Positions 7,777-16,180 are shown, counted from the first letter of the stretch. The stretch: DNA of 24,159 nucleotides from JBDTMT01 sp033764095 (GCA_033764095.1 JANRJF010000123.1:1-24159); one strand, 5' to 3'. Notes: a model not told the origin generated them from the sequence alone. Translations and numbers: made by a program.

Positions 7777-9384
7777 TCAGGAGCCGGCGGCGAGCGCGAA
7801 GCGGCAGATGCCGTCGTCGGTCGCCGCCCACAGCGCGTCGTGCGCGGGATCGAGGAACAGGTTGCGGCACAGGCGGCCGCACCAGCCGAGCGTCTCGACC
7901 GTCCCCGCCGCCGGACGAACGCGGGAGACCTCGCCGAACAGCGAGCAGGTGAACAGGTCGCCGGTGCGCGGGTCGCGCTGCAGGTCGCGCGAGCCGAAGC
8001 CGGTGCGGAAACGATGGCGGACGGTGAAGCCGTCGCGCTCGACGCCGATCACCTCGCCGGTCACCGGGCGCGCGCCCCACAGCAGGGCGCCGTCGCCGTC
8101 GACGATGGTCTCGTACAGATAGAGGCCGGCGGCGCGGCGGTGGATGGCCATCGAGTCGAGATCCACCTCGTACAGGCCGCCGTCCTGCAGCGCGCTGGAG
8201 AGGTAGGCGCGGCGCGACGCCAGGTCCGGCGTCGCGTGCCACGCCCCCATGACGGCGGAGGAGAAGCGGCCGGTGTCGCGCAGCGCGCCGGAGTCGCGGT
8301 CGAAGACGAAGTAGCGCGAGCCCCACTGGTTGATGAGGAACACGCTGCGCGCGAAGGGATTCTCGAAGAAGCCGCAGGGCGATCCGTCCGCCATCGCCGC
8401 GTCGCGGTAGAGCACCGCCGGCTCGGCGGCGAAGCGCTCGTCCGGTGGCGGCGGCTTCCACCAGCCGACCGAGAGCAGCATCTGCACGAAGACGCCCCCC
8501 GTCGGCGAGGGCCAGATGCGCTGCGGGGTGCGGTGCGTGGCACCGGAGAGCACGTACTCGTCGTGCGTCGCGCCGTACGGATCGGTGAAGACGTGCAACT
8601 CCTCGGTGTCGGTCCACAGCAGCGCCCGGGCGTCGGGAGTGAGGAACACCTCGTAGGACGAGCCGGGCAGGAAGCGGTGCGGCGACGGGGGTCGCGCCGC
8701 GAGGCGGTCGCTGACCAGCGCGATCATCAGCAGGCAACTGGCGCCCAGCGTCATCACCCCGGCGGTGCGCAGGAAGCGCGCGCCTGGCGCCGTCGGCTGC
8801 GCCGGGACCCGCCAGGCCACCAGCAGGGCGAGGGCGAGCGTCGCCGCGGCGATCGGCACGAAGCGATGCAGCGGGCTGACGACCTCCGGGTAGTCGTGCT
8901 GGAAGACGATGCCGAACCCGACGCCGAAGCAGAAGCCGACGGTCAGCACGATGCTGGCGAGGATCGACCAGCGTCGCCAGCGCACCAGCAGTGCGGCCAA
9001 CGCCACCGCGAGCGGCACCGACAGCAGGCCGGAGGCGTGGTGCATCACGTAGATCGCCAGGCACGACAGGGCGACCAGGCGCGCGCTCTCGACGAACAGC
9101 AGCAGCGCGACTACCGCGGCGACGACGGTGCGCGTCGGGCGCCAGAGCAGCGCCAGCGCGACCAACGGCAACGCCAGGTAGCCGCGCCGGACGATGAGCA
9201 GGTCGATCGGCTCGAAGATCACGCCGAGCCCGGTCCCCATGACGTTGACCACGATCCACTCGGGCAGGAACACCACGCCGGGAGCCCAGCGGGCGGCGAG
9301 CCAGTGGCCGACCAGCGTCAGGTAGGCGATGGCGGCACCGAGCAGGGCCCCGTCGCCCACCAGTCGCTCGAACCGCGCCAGCAC
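7777..9384 (-). CDS. Polytopic membrane protein with C-terminal beta-propeller domain (copy 1)
   Basis: The 535-residue protein has two parts. Residues about 1-225 hold seven or eight hydrophobic segments, for example LLGAAIAYLTLVGHWLA, LALPLVALALLW and ILASIVLTVGFCFGVGFG. Residues about 235-535 look like a propeller of the YncE/NHL type: repeated strand units such as RYFVFDRDSGAL, LYEVDLDSMAIH and ALWAATDDGICRFAL, each with an Asp-Gly or Asp-Ser turn, spaced roughly 40 residues apart. Such propellers usually bind partner proteins or ligands rather than carry out catalysis; here the domain probably faces the periplasm. The protein at 22561-24105 has the same architecture. The start is a GTG at 9384 with weak ribosome binding potential. 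It is divergent from the cytochrome gene at 9511. The function is unknown. Confidence 0.75.
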   Translation of the reverse strand: MLARFERLVGDGALLGAAIAYLTLVGHWLAARWAPGVVFLPEWIVVNVMGTGLGVIFEPIDLLIVRRGYLALPLVALALLWRPTRTVVAAVVALLLFVESARLVALSCLAIYVMHHASGLLSVPLAVALAALLVRWRRWSILASIVLTVGFCFGVGFGIVFQHDYPEVVSPLHRFVPIAAATLALALLVAWRVPAQPTAPGARFLRTAGVMTLGASCLLMIALVSDRLAARPPSPHRFLPGSSYEVFLTPDARALLWTDTEELHVFTDPYGATHDEYVLSGATHRTPQRIWPSPTGGVFVQMLLSVGWWKPPPPDERFAAEPAVLYRDAAMADGSPCGFFENPFARSVFLINQWGSRYFVFDRDSGALRDTGRFSSAVMGAWHATPDLASRRAYLSSALQDGGLYEVDLDSMAIHRRAAGLYLYETIVDGDGALLWGARPVTGEVIGVERDGFTVRHRFRTGFGSRDLQRDPRTGDLFTCSLFGEVSRVRPAAGTVETLGWCGRLCRNLFLDPAHDALWAATDDGICRFALAAGS

Positions 9385-9439
9385 CGCGGCGGAAGCTCTC
9401 AGCCAGCCTGCGACCAGTCAAGCCGCCGCGACTTCCCGC

Positions 9440-9469
9440 TTCATATCGCGCGGCGGATCCGCGTATGAT
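9440..9469 (+). promoter_or_regulatory. Candidate sigma-70-like promoter with palindrome in the spacer
   Basis: TTCATA (9440-9445), an 18-base spacer and TATGAT (9464-9469) lie 41 bases before the cytochrome start. The -10 matches 5 of 6 consensus bases. A perfect 10-base palindrome, GCGGATCCGC (9453-9462), fills the spacer and could be an operator. It would drive the cytochrome, oxygenase and radical SAM operon. Confidence 0.5.
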
Positions 9470-9510
9470 CGGCGACGCGCGTCGATTGCGCCGCGCGCCC
9501 GCGTATCACG

Positions 9511-11727
9511 ATGCCGCCGCGTTCATCGTCCTCCGAGCCCGCCGCGCGGCGCCGGCACGCGCTCGCCGGCCTCCTCTTCGCCGTCCTGGTGGTCGCCGCC
9601 GTGCTGTGGCCGGCCACGCTGGTGCTGCCGCCCTACCTGGCCCTGCAGACGCTGTTCCGCCACGTCATGTATCCGTTGCTGACCGGCGAGGCGGGCGCCC
9701 AGCCCTTCCCGCACGCGCCGGGCGTCTACTTCCTGGTGGTCACGCCGGCGATCATCACCCTGGTGTTCCTGCTGGTGCGCGGCGTCGTGCGCGCGCTGCC
9801 GCCCGGCACCTACATCCTGCGCGCCGCCAAGGCGTTCGGGCTGATGGTGCTGGCGATGTACATCCTGAACTCCGGCGTGCAGGGCGGCCTGGGGATCCCG
9901 CTGGCGCTGGTCTACGCCGTGCTGCTGGCGATCGTCTGCTGGCGCGCGCAGCCGGCCGAGTGGGCGCGCCGCCTGTTGACCGCGGTGGTCTGGGCCGGCG
10001 CCGGCTTCCTGCTCGCGTCCGGCGCCATCCTGCCGCTCAGCAGCGGCGTGCCGCGCTTCGATCTGCAGCGGCTGCACAGCCTCTACGGCTATCTCTGGAT
10101 GGCGGCGGTGGGGGTCTACCTGGTCGGCCACATCGCGCACTACGAGGCGAAGCGCGAGACCGCGTCGCGCAACTGGGGCTACCTCGCGGCGGCGATCCTG
10201 GCGGCGGCGGCGCTGACCGGGCTGGCGCGGCTGCATGCCGGCGGCGAGACCTCCGCCTCCGGGCTGTGGCCGCACGTCGTCACCGGTGTCGCCGCCTGCC
10301 TGGCGACCGCCGTCCACGTCGGCGGCAGCTGGCGGCGGCGCGGCCTGCGCATGCGGCTCGGTCCGGCGCCGAGCACCGGCGCCTTCGTCCTCGCCTGCCT
10401 GGGGCTGGGCCTGCTGCTGCCCGGGCTGCCGCTGGCGCTGCTCGACGCGCGGCCGCCGGCGCTGCCCGCCATCGACCGCGAGGCGTTGCGCGCGCCGCCC
10501 GAGCCCGGCGCCACCGCCAGCGGCCCGGACGGCGCCGGGCTGGCGGCGCAGCTGGTCAGCCTGCACGCGGCGCCGGTCAGTTGCGGCGGCAACGGCGGCT
10601 GCCACGTCGACACGCAGGCGCAGTGGGAGCGCTCGGCGCATCGCCATTCGGCCAACGCCGCCTATCGCCAGACGGTGCGGCTGCTGATCGAGGAGCAGGG
10701 CATCGAGCGCGCGCGTCTGTGCGCCGGCTGCCACGACCCGGTGCCGCTGCTGGGCGGGCGCATCGTCGCCGGCTCCGGCTATCCGTTCGCCGAGTCGGAA
10801 GGGGTGAGCTGCGTCGTCTGCCACTCGATGCAACCCGGCATCGAGGCGCGCAACGGACACTACGTCGTCGCCCCCTCCGCCACCGCCACCGGCAGCCTGA
10901 GGGACCCGTTCACCGCCTATATGATGATCGAGCTGTACCGCGACCAGCACCGCGCCGATCACCTGCCGGTCTCACTCAGCGACAACAGCATGTGCGCCTC
11001 CTGCCACAACCTCACCACCGAGCACCTCGTACTGCGCCGCACCTTCGACGAATGGCGCGAGGGCCCCTTCGGCCCGCACGGCGCGCAGAGCCGCAACTGC
11101 GTCGGCTGCCACATGCCGCCGATCGGCGAGACCTACCTGGGCTTCTTCAAGCTGCGCGACCATCGCATGCCGGCGGCCAACGTCGCGCTGGCGCCACTGC
11201 GCGGCGAGAGCGGCGAGCTCGAGCGCGCCTTCATCGCCGCGGCGTTGGAGCTGCAGGCGTCGGTGGCGGCGAGCGCCGACGGCTTCCGGCTCGACCTCCG
11301 ACTGACCAACGCGCGCGGCGGCCACGAGTTCCCCACCGCGCCGCGCGACCTGCTCGACTACTGGGTCGAAGTCCAGTTCGAGGGCGGCGGGCGCCAGTCC
11401 GACTGGCAGCGCGTCGACCGCGCCGGGTTGTTCCCCGAGCAGTTGATCTCGGCGCAGGGCGACGTGCTGACCCGCCACGAGATCTGGCGGGCAGTGGAGA
11501 AGCGCGGCGGCGAGGGCATCGCGCCGGGCGAGACGCGCGCCTTTTCATTCGCCCTGCCGGCCGCGCCGGAGGCGGTCGAGCGGATCAACGTCCGCCTCAT
11601 GCACCGCCGCTACCGTTCGCCCTTTCTCGACTTCCTGCGCCCCGATCCGAGCCAGCTGGCGACCGCGCCGGTGGAGATCCTGCGCGTCGGCGCGAGCTGG
11701 CCGGCGGCAGATCTCGCCAGCCGCTGA
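9511..11727 (+). CDS. Membrane multihaem cytochrome c (cytochrome c554-like haem domain)
   Basis: The 738-residue protein joins an N-terminal membrane domain (about 18-312, around eight helices) to a periplasmic multihaem domain. Haem c sites are an unusual CX5CH (Cys358, Cys364, His365) and four CxxCH: CAGCH (404-408), CVVCH (434-438), CASCH (495-499) and CVGCH (530-534). AQWERSAHRHS after the first site matches the Trp-Ser-His pattern of cytochrome c554-type domains. In the membrane part, histidines at 189, 207 and 210, and a pair at 255 and 269 spaced like cytochrome b haem ligands, make additional b haems possible. The last 180 residues have no haem motif and contain a beta-rich stretch. 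The inferred role is quinol oxidation or periplasmic electron transfer serving the downstream oxygenase or radical SAM enzymes. The ATG at 9511 has no clear ribosome binding site. Confidence 0.88.
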   Translation: MPPRSSSSEPAARRRHALAGLLFAVLVVAAVLWPATLVLPPYLALQTLFRHVMYPLLTGEAGAQPFPHAPGVYFLVVTPAIITLVFLLVRGVVRALPPGTYILRAAKAFGLMVLAMYILNSGVQGGLGIPLALVYAVLLAIVCWRAQPAEWARRLLTAVVWAGAGFLLASGAILPLSSGVPRFDLQRLHSLYGYLWMAAVGVYLVGHIAHYEAKRETASRNWGYLAAAILAAAALTGLARLHAGGETSASGLWPHVVTGVAACLATAVHVGGSWRRRGLRMRLGPAPSTGAFVLACLGLGLLLPGLPLALLDARPPALPAIDREALRAPPEPGATASGPDGAGLAAQLVSLHAAPVSCGGNGGCHVDTQAQWERSAHRHSANAAYRQTVRLLIEEQGIERARLCAGCHDPVPLLGGRIVAGSGYPFAESEGVSCVVCHSMQPGIEARNGHYVVAPSATATGSLRDPFTAYMMIELYRDQHRADHLPVSLSDNSMCASCHNLTTEHLVLRRTFDEWREGPFGPHGAQSRNCVGCHMPPIGETYLGFFKLRDHRMPAANVALAPLRGESGELERAFIAAALELQASVAASADGFRLDLRLTNARGGHEFPTAPRDLLDYWVEVQFEGGGRQSDWQRVDRAGLFPEQLISAQGDVLTRHEIWRAVEKRGGEGIAPGETRAFSFALPAAPEAVERINVRLMHRRYRSPFLDFLRPDPSQLATAPVEILRVGASWPAADLASR

Positions 11728-11779
11728 GCCGGCGATCTTACGTTGCAGGCCGCGCGGCGCGGCTGGTACGGTCGCCGGC
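11728..11779 (+). repeat. Nested stem-loop in the cytochrome-oxygenase gap
   Basis: An outer perfect 8-base stem, GCCGGCGA (11728-11735) with TCGCCGGC (11772-11779), starts at the base after the cytochrome stop. Inside it lies a second perfect hairpin, GCCGCG-CGG-CGCGGC (11749-11763). This could form a three-way-like RNA structure that separates expression levels of the two genes or protects transcript ends. There is no T-run, so full termination is not indicated. Confidence 0.4.
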
Positions 11780-11805
11780 GGGGAGGCGTGCGCCACCCCG
11801 GTCCG

Positions 11806-12933
11806 ATGACCGATCGACTCGCCTCCGTGCCCGACCTCGACGCGGTGCCGCCGCGCGGCGTCTTCCACACCGACCGCTACACCGCGCCGGCGTTTCTCGA
11901 GCTGGAGCGCGCGCGCGTCTTCGGCCGCACCTGGATCGTCATCGGACGGGAATCGGACGTGCCACACCCCGGCGATCGCCTGCCGGTCGAGGAGTTGGGC
12001 GAGTCACTGTTCGTCGTGCGCGGCGACGACCGGCACGTGCGCACCTTCCGCAACACCTGCCGCCACCGCGGCACGCGACTGGTGGCGCGTGCCTGCTCGG
12101 CGCGCCACATCACCTGCCCCTACCACGGCTGGAGCTACGCCCTGGACGGGCGCCTGCTCGGCGTCCCCAAGCTGAGCGGCTTCGATGCGCTGCCGAAGCC
12201 CGAGCTCGGCCTGCTGCCGGTGCGCACCGAGTGTTGGGCGGGCTTCGTCTGGATCACCTTCGACCCCCAGGCGCCGCCGCTGGTCGAGTACCTCGGCGAG
12301 CTCGCCGAGCGACTACCGCCCTACCGGCTCGAGGAGATGCGGCCGCTGCTGCGCCGCAGCTGGACGCTGCCCTGCAACTGGAAGTCGGTGCTCGATCAGG
12401 CGACCGAGTCGTACCATCTGCCGATGGTGCACGGCGCCTCGATCGCCCGGGTGATCGACACGCTATCGACCTTCCACGGCCTCTACCCGCATCACCTGCA
12501 GACCATTCCGATCGCCGACTACGGCTGGCGCGCCTGGCTGGACCGCTCGAGCACCCCGGCCGACCTCGCGGTGACGCCCGAGCAGCTGCGGCTGTTCCAC
12601 AAGTACGTCATCTTCCCGAACACGCTGATCAACGTGATGCCGTATCATCTGACTGTCTTCCGCGTCTTCCCGCTGACGCCCGACACCTGTCGCTTCCACT
12701 ACGAGTTCCACCTGCGCCGCCGCCCCGGGCTGATCGGCCGGCTGCGCGGCTGGGCGACGCTGCTCGCCTCGCTCTACATCCTGCGCGAGGACTTCGGCGT
12801 GCTGCTGCCCTTCCAGTCGGGCCTGCATGCCGCCGCCGACCGGCGCATCTGGTTGCATCGCGAGGAACGCCCGCTGGAGTACTTCCACGCCGTGGTGGAC
12901 GACTACCTCGACCGCGCGCCGCCGCCCGCCTGA
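11806..12933 (+). CDS. Rieske non-haem iron oxygenase, alpha subunit type
   Basis: The protein has 375 residues from the ATG at 11806. The Rieske [2Fe-2S] site is CRH (Cys85, His87) and CPYH (Cys104, His107) in FRNTCRHRG and ITCPYHGWSY. The mononuclear iron site is ESYHLPMVH (His204, His209) plus Asp329 in REDFG. Glu201 takes the place of the Asp that links Rieske and iron centres across subunits in naphthalene dioxygenase; I believe Glu there is also seen in the carnitine/glycine-betaine oxygenase group. The family uses O2 and two electrons for hydroxylation, demethylation or desaturation. No reductase or ferredoxin gene is adjacent, so electrons may come from elsewhere, possibly via the upstream cytochrome (inference). 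A TTG at 11743 would add 21 residues without family similarity. The gene lies 78 bases after the cytochrome and upstream of two radical SAM genes. Confidence 0.93.
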   Translation: MTDRLASVPDLDAVPPRGVFHTDRYTAPAFLELERARVFGRTWIVIGRESDVPHPGDRLPVEELGESLFVVRGDDRHVRTFRNTCRHRGTRLVARACSARHITCPYHGWSYALDGRLLGVPKLSGFDALPKPELGLLPVRTECWAGFVWITFDPQAPPLVEYLGELAERLPPYRLEEMRPLLRRSWTLPCNWKSVLDQATESYHLPMVHGASIARVIDTLSTFHGLYPHHLQTIPIADYGWRAWLDRSSTPADLAVTPEQLRLFHKYVIFPNTLINVMPYHLTVFRVFPLTPDTCRFHYEFHLRRRPGLIGRLRGWATLLASLYILREDFGVLLPFQSGLHAAADRRIWLHREERPLEYFHAVVDDYLDRAPPPA

Positions 12934-12986
12934 ACCCAGCCGCGCCGCTATTTACCTTGATCTTCGCGGCGACGGGCTAGTAGATC

Positions 12987-12992
12987 GGGGGG
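12987..12992 (+). promoter_or_regulatory. GGGGGG ribosome binding site before an alternative TTG start
   Basis: GGGGGGAACCA immediately precedes a TTG at 12998 that is in frame with the radical SAM gene called from 13049. The spacing (five bases) is normal, while the ATG at 13049 has no visible Shine-Dalgarno sequence. The true start may therefore be the TTG, adding 17 residues. Confidence 0.4.
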
Positions 12993-13048
12993 AACCATTG
13001 GGGGGAGCAGCGCGAGGAGCCGCTTGCGGCGCTCGGCGCGAACGATCG

Positions 13049-14575
13049 ATGCCAGACACAGGCGCCAGCCAGGCCAGCCGCGCGAACACGGGCGCGACGT
13101 CGGCCGCCCGCCCGTCCACGCTGCTCCTCTATCTCTCGGTCGAGGACGAGTGGGAGCGGCTGAAGACCCTGCAGCAGATCCAGCGGCGGCCGTCGCTCGG
13201 CATGCAGTACCTGATGGCGGCGCTGCAGCGCGACGGCTATCCGTTCGAGTATCGCGACCAGGTCATCCAGGACTTCGGGCTGGACGACGTCATCCGTACC
13301 GTCGTCGAGGGCGGCCACGACGTCGTCGGCATCCACTGCAACGTCGTGTACTACCGCAAGGTCTGCCGCTACGTTGCCGCGCTGAAGGAGCGCACCACGG
13401 CGCGCGTCGTCGTCGGCGGGCCGGGCGCCTCGATGGCGGCCGAGCTGCTGGCCGCCGGCGCCGACTGCGTGGTGCACGGTGAGGCGGAATTCCGCCTCAC
13501 CGCGATCATCGAGGGCGTGCTCGGTCGCGGCGACCTGGCGCGCATCAACGGCATCGCCTACCGGCTGCCCGACGGCAGCGCGCGCGAGACGCCGCCGGCG
13601 GCACAGATCGCCGATCTCGACGCCCTGCCCTTCCCGTACCGACCGCCGGAGCTGGTGCCGCTGTACGGCGAGGAGGTCAACCCGGTCTCGCACCGCCCCA
13701 ACGTCAGCATCATGGCGTCGCGCGGCTGTCCGTTCCGCTGCAGCTTCTGCAGCTCGCACGAGGTGTGGGAGGCGAAGGTCCGCACCCGCTCTCCCGCCAA
13801 TGTGCTGGACGAGATCGCGCAGGTGCTGGCGCGCTGGCCGGACGCCTACTTCACCTTCGTCGACGACATCTTCGGCCAGAGCGCCAGCTGGATCGAGCAG
13901 TTCTGCCGGCTGGTGATCGAGCGCCGCCTGCGCTTCAAATGGTTCTGCATCCTGCACCCGCTGTGCTTCCCGAAGAAGCGCGAGGTGCTGTTCCCACTGA
14001 TGAAGGCGGCGGGCTGCAACTGCATCTCGTTCGGCGCCCAGTCGAGCTCGCCGCAGATCCTCGAGAACATCCGCCGCTACCCGCACGAGCCGCGCGAGCT
14101 GGCGCAGGCGATCGCGCTCTGCAAGGCCAACGACATCGTCGTCATCATCACCTACATCTTCGGGCTGCCCGGCGACACGGTCGAGACGCTGGAGGAGAAC
14201 GTCCGCTTCGCGTTGGAGCACCGCCCGCACCTGGCCGACTTCCATCCGCTCGGCGTGCTGCCCACCTCGCACATCGACCGCGAGTACCGCGGCCAGAACA
14301 AGCAGATCACCGCCCTCTCGCAGGACGAGATCGAGCGCCACTGCGCCACCGCCTTCCGGCGCTTCTACCTGCGCCCCAGCGCCGCGTGGCAGCTGCTCGG
14401 CACGCTGCTGCGCGACGACCCGCGCCACCTGCTGAAGCTGTGGGCCCCGGTGCGCAAGGCGTTGCAGCTGATGCTGCCGCAGCGCGAGTTCCAGCATCCG
14501 CTCTCGTCGGCGCAGCCGGCGCGCGGCGCCGCCCTCGAGCTGCCGGTCCAGTCGGCGCTGCCGCCGGCGCCCTGA
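13049..14575 (+). CDS. B12-binding-type radical SAM protein
   Basis: The protein has 508 residues from the ATG at 13049. A low-complexity N-terminus (Ala/Ser/Thr, about 1-22) leads into a cobalamin-binding-like domain (about 23-165, LLLYLS, DVVGIHCNVV, VVVGGPGAS, VVHGEAEF). A linker with DALPFPYRP precedes the cluster motif CPFRCSFC (Cys227, Cys231, Cys234). The barrel core carries FTFVDDIFGQS and YIFGLPGDT. DxHxxG is absent. The region FKWFCILHPLCF and GCNCISFGAQSS holds extra cysteines, but no obvious second cluster motif. The C-terminus has RRFYLRPSAAW, the tail shared by the other radical SAM proteins here. The protein is only distantly similar to the pair at 2278-5821. It lies 12 bases before the next radical SAM gene, so the two are probably co-translated. 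A TTG at 12998 is an alternative start. Confidence 0.9.
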   Translation: MPDTGASQASRANTGATSAARPSTLLLYLSVEDEWERLKTLQQIQRRPSLGMQYLMAALQRDGYPFEYRDQVIQDFGLDDVIRTVVEGGHDVVGIHCNVVYYRKVCRYVAALKERTTARVVVGGPGASMAAELLAAGADCVVHGEAEFRLTAIIEGVLGRGDLARINGIAYRLPDGSARETPPAAQIADLDALPFPYRPPELVPLYGEEVNPVSHRPNVSIMASRGCPFRCSFCSSHEVWEAKVRTRSPANVLDEIAQVLARWPDAYFTFVDDIFGQSASWIEQFCRLVIERRLRFKWFCILHPLCFPKKREVLFPLMKAAGCNCISFGAQSSSPQILENIRRYPHEPRELAQAIALCKANDIVVIITYIFGLPGDTVETLEENVRFALEHRPHLADFHPLGVLPTSHIDREYRGQNKQITALSQDEIERHCATAFRRFYLRPSAAWQLLGTLLRDDPRHLLKLWAPVRKALQLMLPQREFQHPLSSAQPARGAALELPVQSALPPAP

Positions 14576-14587
14576 CCAACCTCCATC

Positions 14588-16054
14588 ATGCCGTCCCCGC
14601 AACGCGTCTATTTCTGCATCGCCCCCCTCTGCCTCGAACGGCAGGTGTTGCCACCGCGCCACCCGCCGCTGTTCGCCGCCTACGCCATCGCCGCCATCAA
14701 GGCGGCGGGCCACCAGGTGTTGGTGCGCGATCTCTACCACCGCGTCGTGCCGCTCGCGCAGGTGGTCGACGAGGCGGCGGCGTTCCGGCCCGATCTGATC
14801 CTCGTCGTCCCCGAGGATCTCGACCGCAAGTCGCCGATCGCCGAATCGCACAAGCTGGCGCGGGCGCTGAAGCAGCGGCTGCCCGACGTGCCGCTGGCGC
14901 TGAGCGGCAGCAGCAGCCGGCCGCACTTCAGCAAGGCGCTGGAGGACAATCCCTGCATCGACTTCGCCTGGCTGGGCGAGATCGACGACGCGGTGCCGCA
15001 ATGGCTCGCCGCGACGCCGGCGGAGCGGCCCGGCCTGCCCGGCGTCCTGTCGCGCGGCGACGGCGGCATCCGCTTCAACGGCGTCACCGCGCCGAAGGAT
15101 CTCGACCACCTGCCGTGGCCCGACTGGGAGGCGGTGCACTTCACCGACTACAAACAGGCGCCGCACCGCCGGCGCGCCCGGCTGTCCTACATCATCGTCA
15201 CCAGCCGCGGCTGTCCGTACCGCTGTACGTTCTGCGAGGAGGTCACCTACTTCGCCGCCGTCCCCTGGCGGCAGCGCAGCGTCGACAACGTGCTGCGCGA
15301 GATGCGCGAGGTGATGCAGCGCTACCCCGACGTCGAGTTCTCGTTCCAGGATCCGGTCTTCGGCCTGAAGAAGGACTGGACGCTGGAGTTCTGCGAGCGC
15401 CTGCAACGCGAGCTGCCGCGCGTCGCCTGGGGCGCCATCACCCGCGCCGACCTGTGCACGCCGGAGCTGCTCCGCGCGATGAGCGCCGCCGGGTGCTACA
15501 ACATCCTCTGCGGCCTCGAGTCGGCGAGCGAGCAGACGCTGCGGTCGGTGAAGAAGTTCCACATCACCAACCAGGTGGCGCGCGACTTCGTGCGGATGGC
15601 GCACGAAAACGGCATCGAGGTCACCACGTCGTTCATGATCGGCCTGCCGAACGAGACGCCGGCCGACGTGCGCAAGACGGTCGACTTCGCCATCGCGCTC
15701 GAGCCCGACTACGCGCAGTTCATCGTGCACAAGCACTTCGCCGAGACGCGCGAGTACGAGGGCCTCGGCACCTACGAGGACGAGTGGGACTTCACCCCGC
15801 AGGACATGCTCGGCCCGATGTTCATCCCGCACAGCTTCAAGAACAAGGGCGAGCTGCGCCGCGAACAGTGGCGCGCCTACCGGCGCTTCTACCTGCGCTG
15901 GGGGTACATCTCGCGCCGGCTCGGCGACATGCTGCGACCCGGCCAGCTGCAGCGCTACCTGGAAGCAGTGCCGATCCTCGCCGGCATGGCGTGGAACGCG
16001 GCGCGCCAGCGCGCCGCGCACGCGCCGCTCGGCATCGCGCGCCATCCGCAGTAA
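14588..16054 (+). CDS. B12-binding-type radical SAM protein
   Basis: The 488-residue protein has a cobalamin-binding-like domain (about 1-135: VYFCIAP, PPLFAAYAIAAIKAAGHQ, WLGEID) followed by DHLPWPDW and the cluster motif CPYRCTFC (Cys209, Cys213, Cys216). The barrel core has FSFQDPVFGLKKDW, LCGLESASEQTL, KKFH and SFMIGLPNETP. The base-off motif is absent; the nearest sequence is DLYH, with the wrong spacing. The tail RRFYLRWGYISRRL matches the family tail of this locus. The ATG at 14588 lies 12 bases after the previous stop and has no ribosome binding site, which suggests translational coupling. The reaction is unknown. Pairing with 13049-14575 hints at two consecutive steps in one pathway, or a heteromeric enzyme. 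Confidence 0.92.
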   Translation: MPSPQRVYFCIAPLCLERQVLPPRHPPLFAAYAIAAIKAAGHQVLVRDLYHRVVPLAQVVDEAAAFRPDLILVVPEDLDRKSPIAESHKLARALKQRLPDVPLALSGSSSRPHFSKALEDNPCIDFAWLGEIDDAVPQWLAATPAERPGLPGVLSRGDGGIRFNGVTAPKDLDHLPWPDWEAVHFTDYKQAPHRRRARLSYIIVTSRGCPYRCTFCEEVTYFAAVPWRQRSVDNVLREMREVMQRYPDVEFSFQDPVFGLKKDWTLEFCERLQRELPRVAWGAITRADLCTPELLRAMSAAGCYNILCGLESASEQTLRSVKKFHITNQVARDFVRMAHENGIEVTTSFMIGLPNETPADVRKTVDFAIALEPDYAQFIVHKHFAETREYEGLGTYEDEWDFTPQDMLGPMFIPHSFKNKGELRREQWRAYRRFYLRWGYISRRLGDMLRPGQLQRYLEAVPILAGMAWNAARQRAAHAPLGIARHPQ

Positions 16055-16114
16055 ATCGGCGCGACGCGACCGACTCCTCGCCGCCTCGCTGACGATGCGA
16101 TGGTGATTTTTTCC

Positions 16115-16143
16115 TTGCCGTTGCTAACAGAAAGTGCGATAGG
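16115..16143 (+). promoter_or_regulatory. Candidate promoter upstream of the X-Pro micro-ORF
   Basis: TTGCCG (16115-16120), a 17-base spacer and GATAGG (16138-16143). The match is modest (about 4 of 6 and 3 of 6), but spacing and position, 49 bases before the micro-ORF, fit. It would also serve the methyltransferase gene. Confidence 0.35.
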
Positions 16144-16180
16144 TGCGCGTACAGGAAGCGTCTTTGAGAACCGCGTGTCA

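Noticed and set aside
9465..12980. Long plus-strand frame overlapping the cytochrome and oxygenase genes
   Set aside because: Arg/Pro/Ala-rich translation without any motif; the haem and Rieske motifs lie in other frames.
12977..16045. Very long minus-strand frame (1022 codons) opposite two radical SAM genes
   Set aside because: It is antisense to two genes with intact radical SAM motifs; its translation is low-complexity Arg/Ala/Val/Glu/Gln sequence, typical of the opposite strand of GC-rich coding DNA.
16100..16115. Intrinsic terminator at the T6 tract
   Set aside because: No stable GC hairpin precedes the T-run, so it does not meet the usual form.
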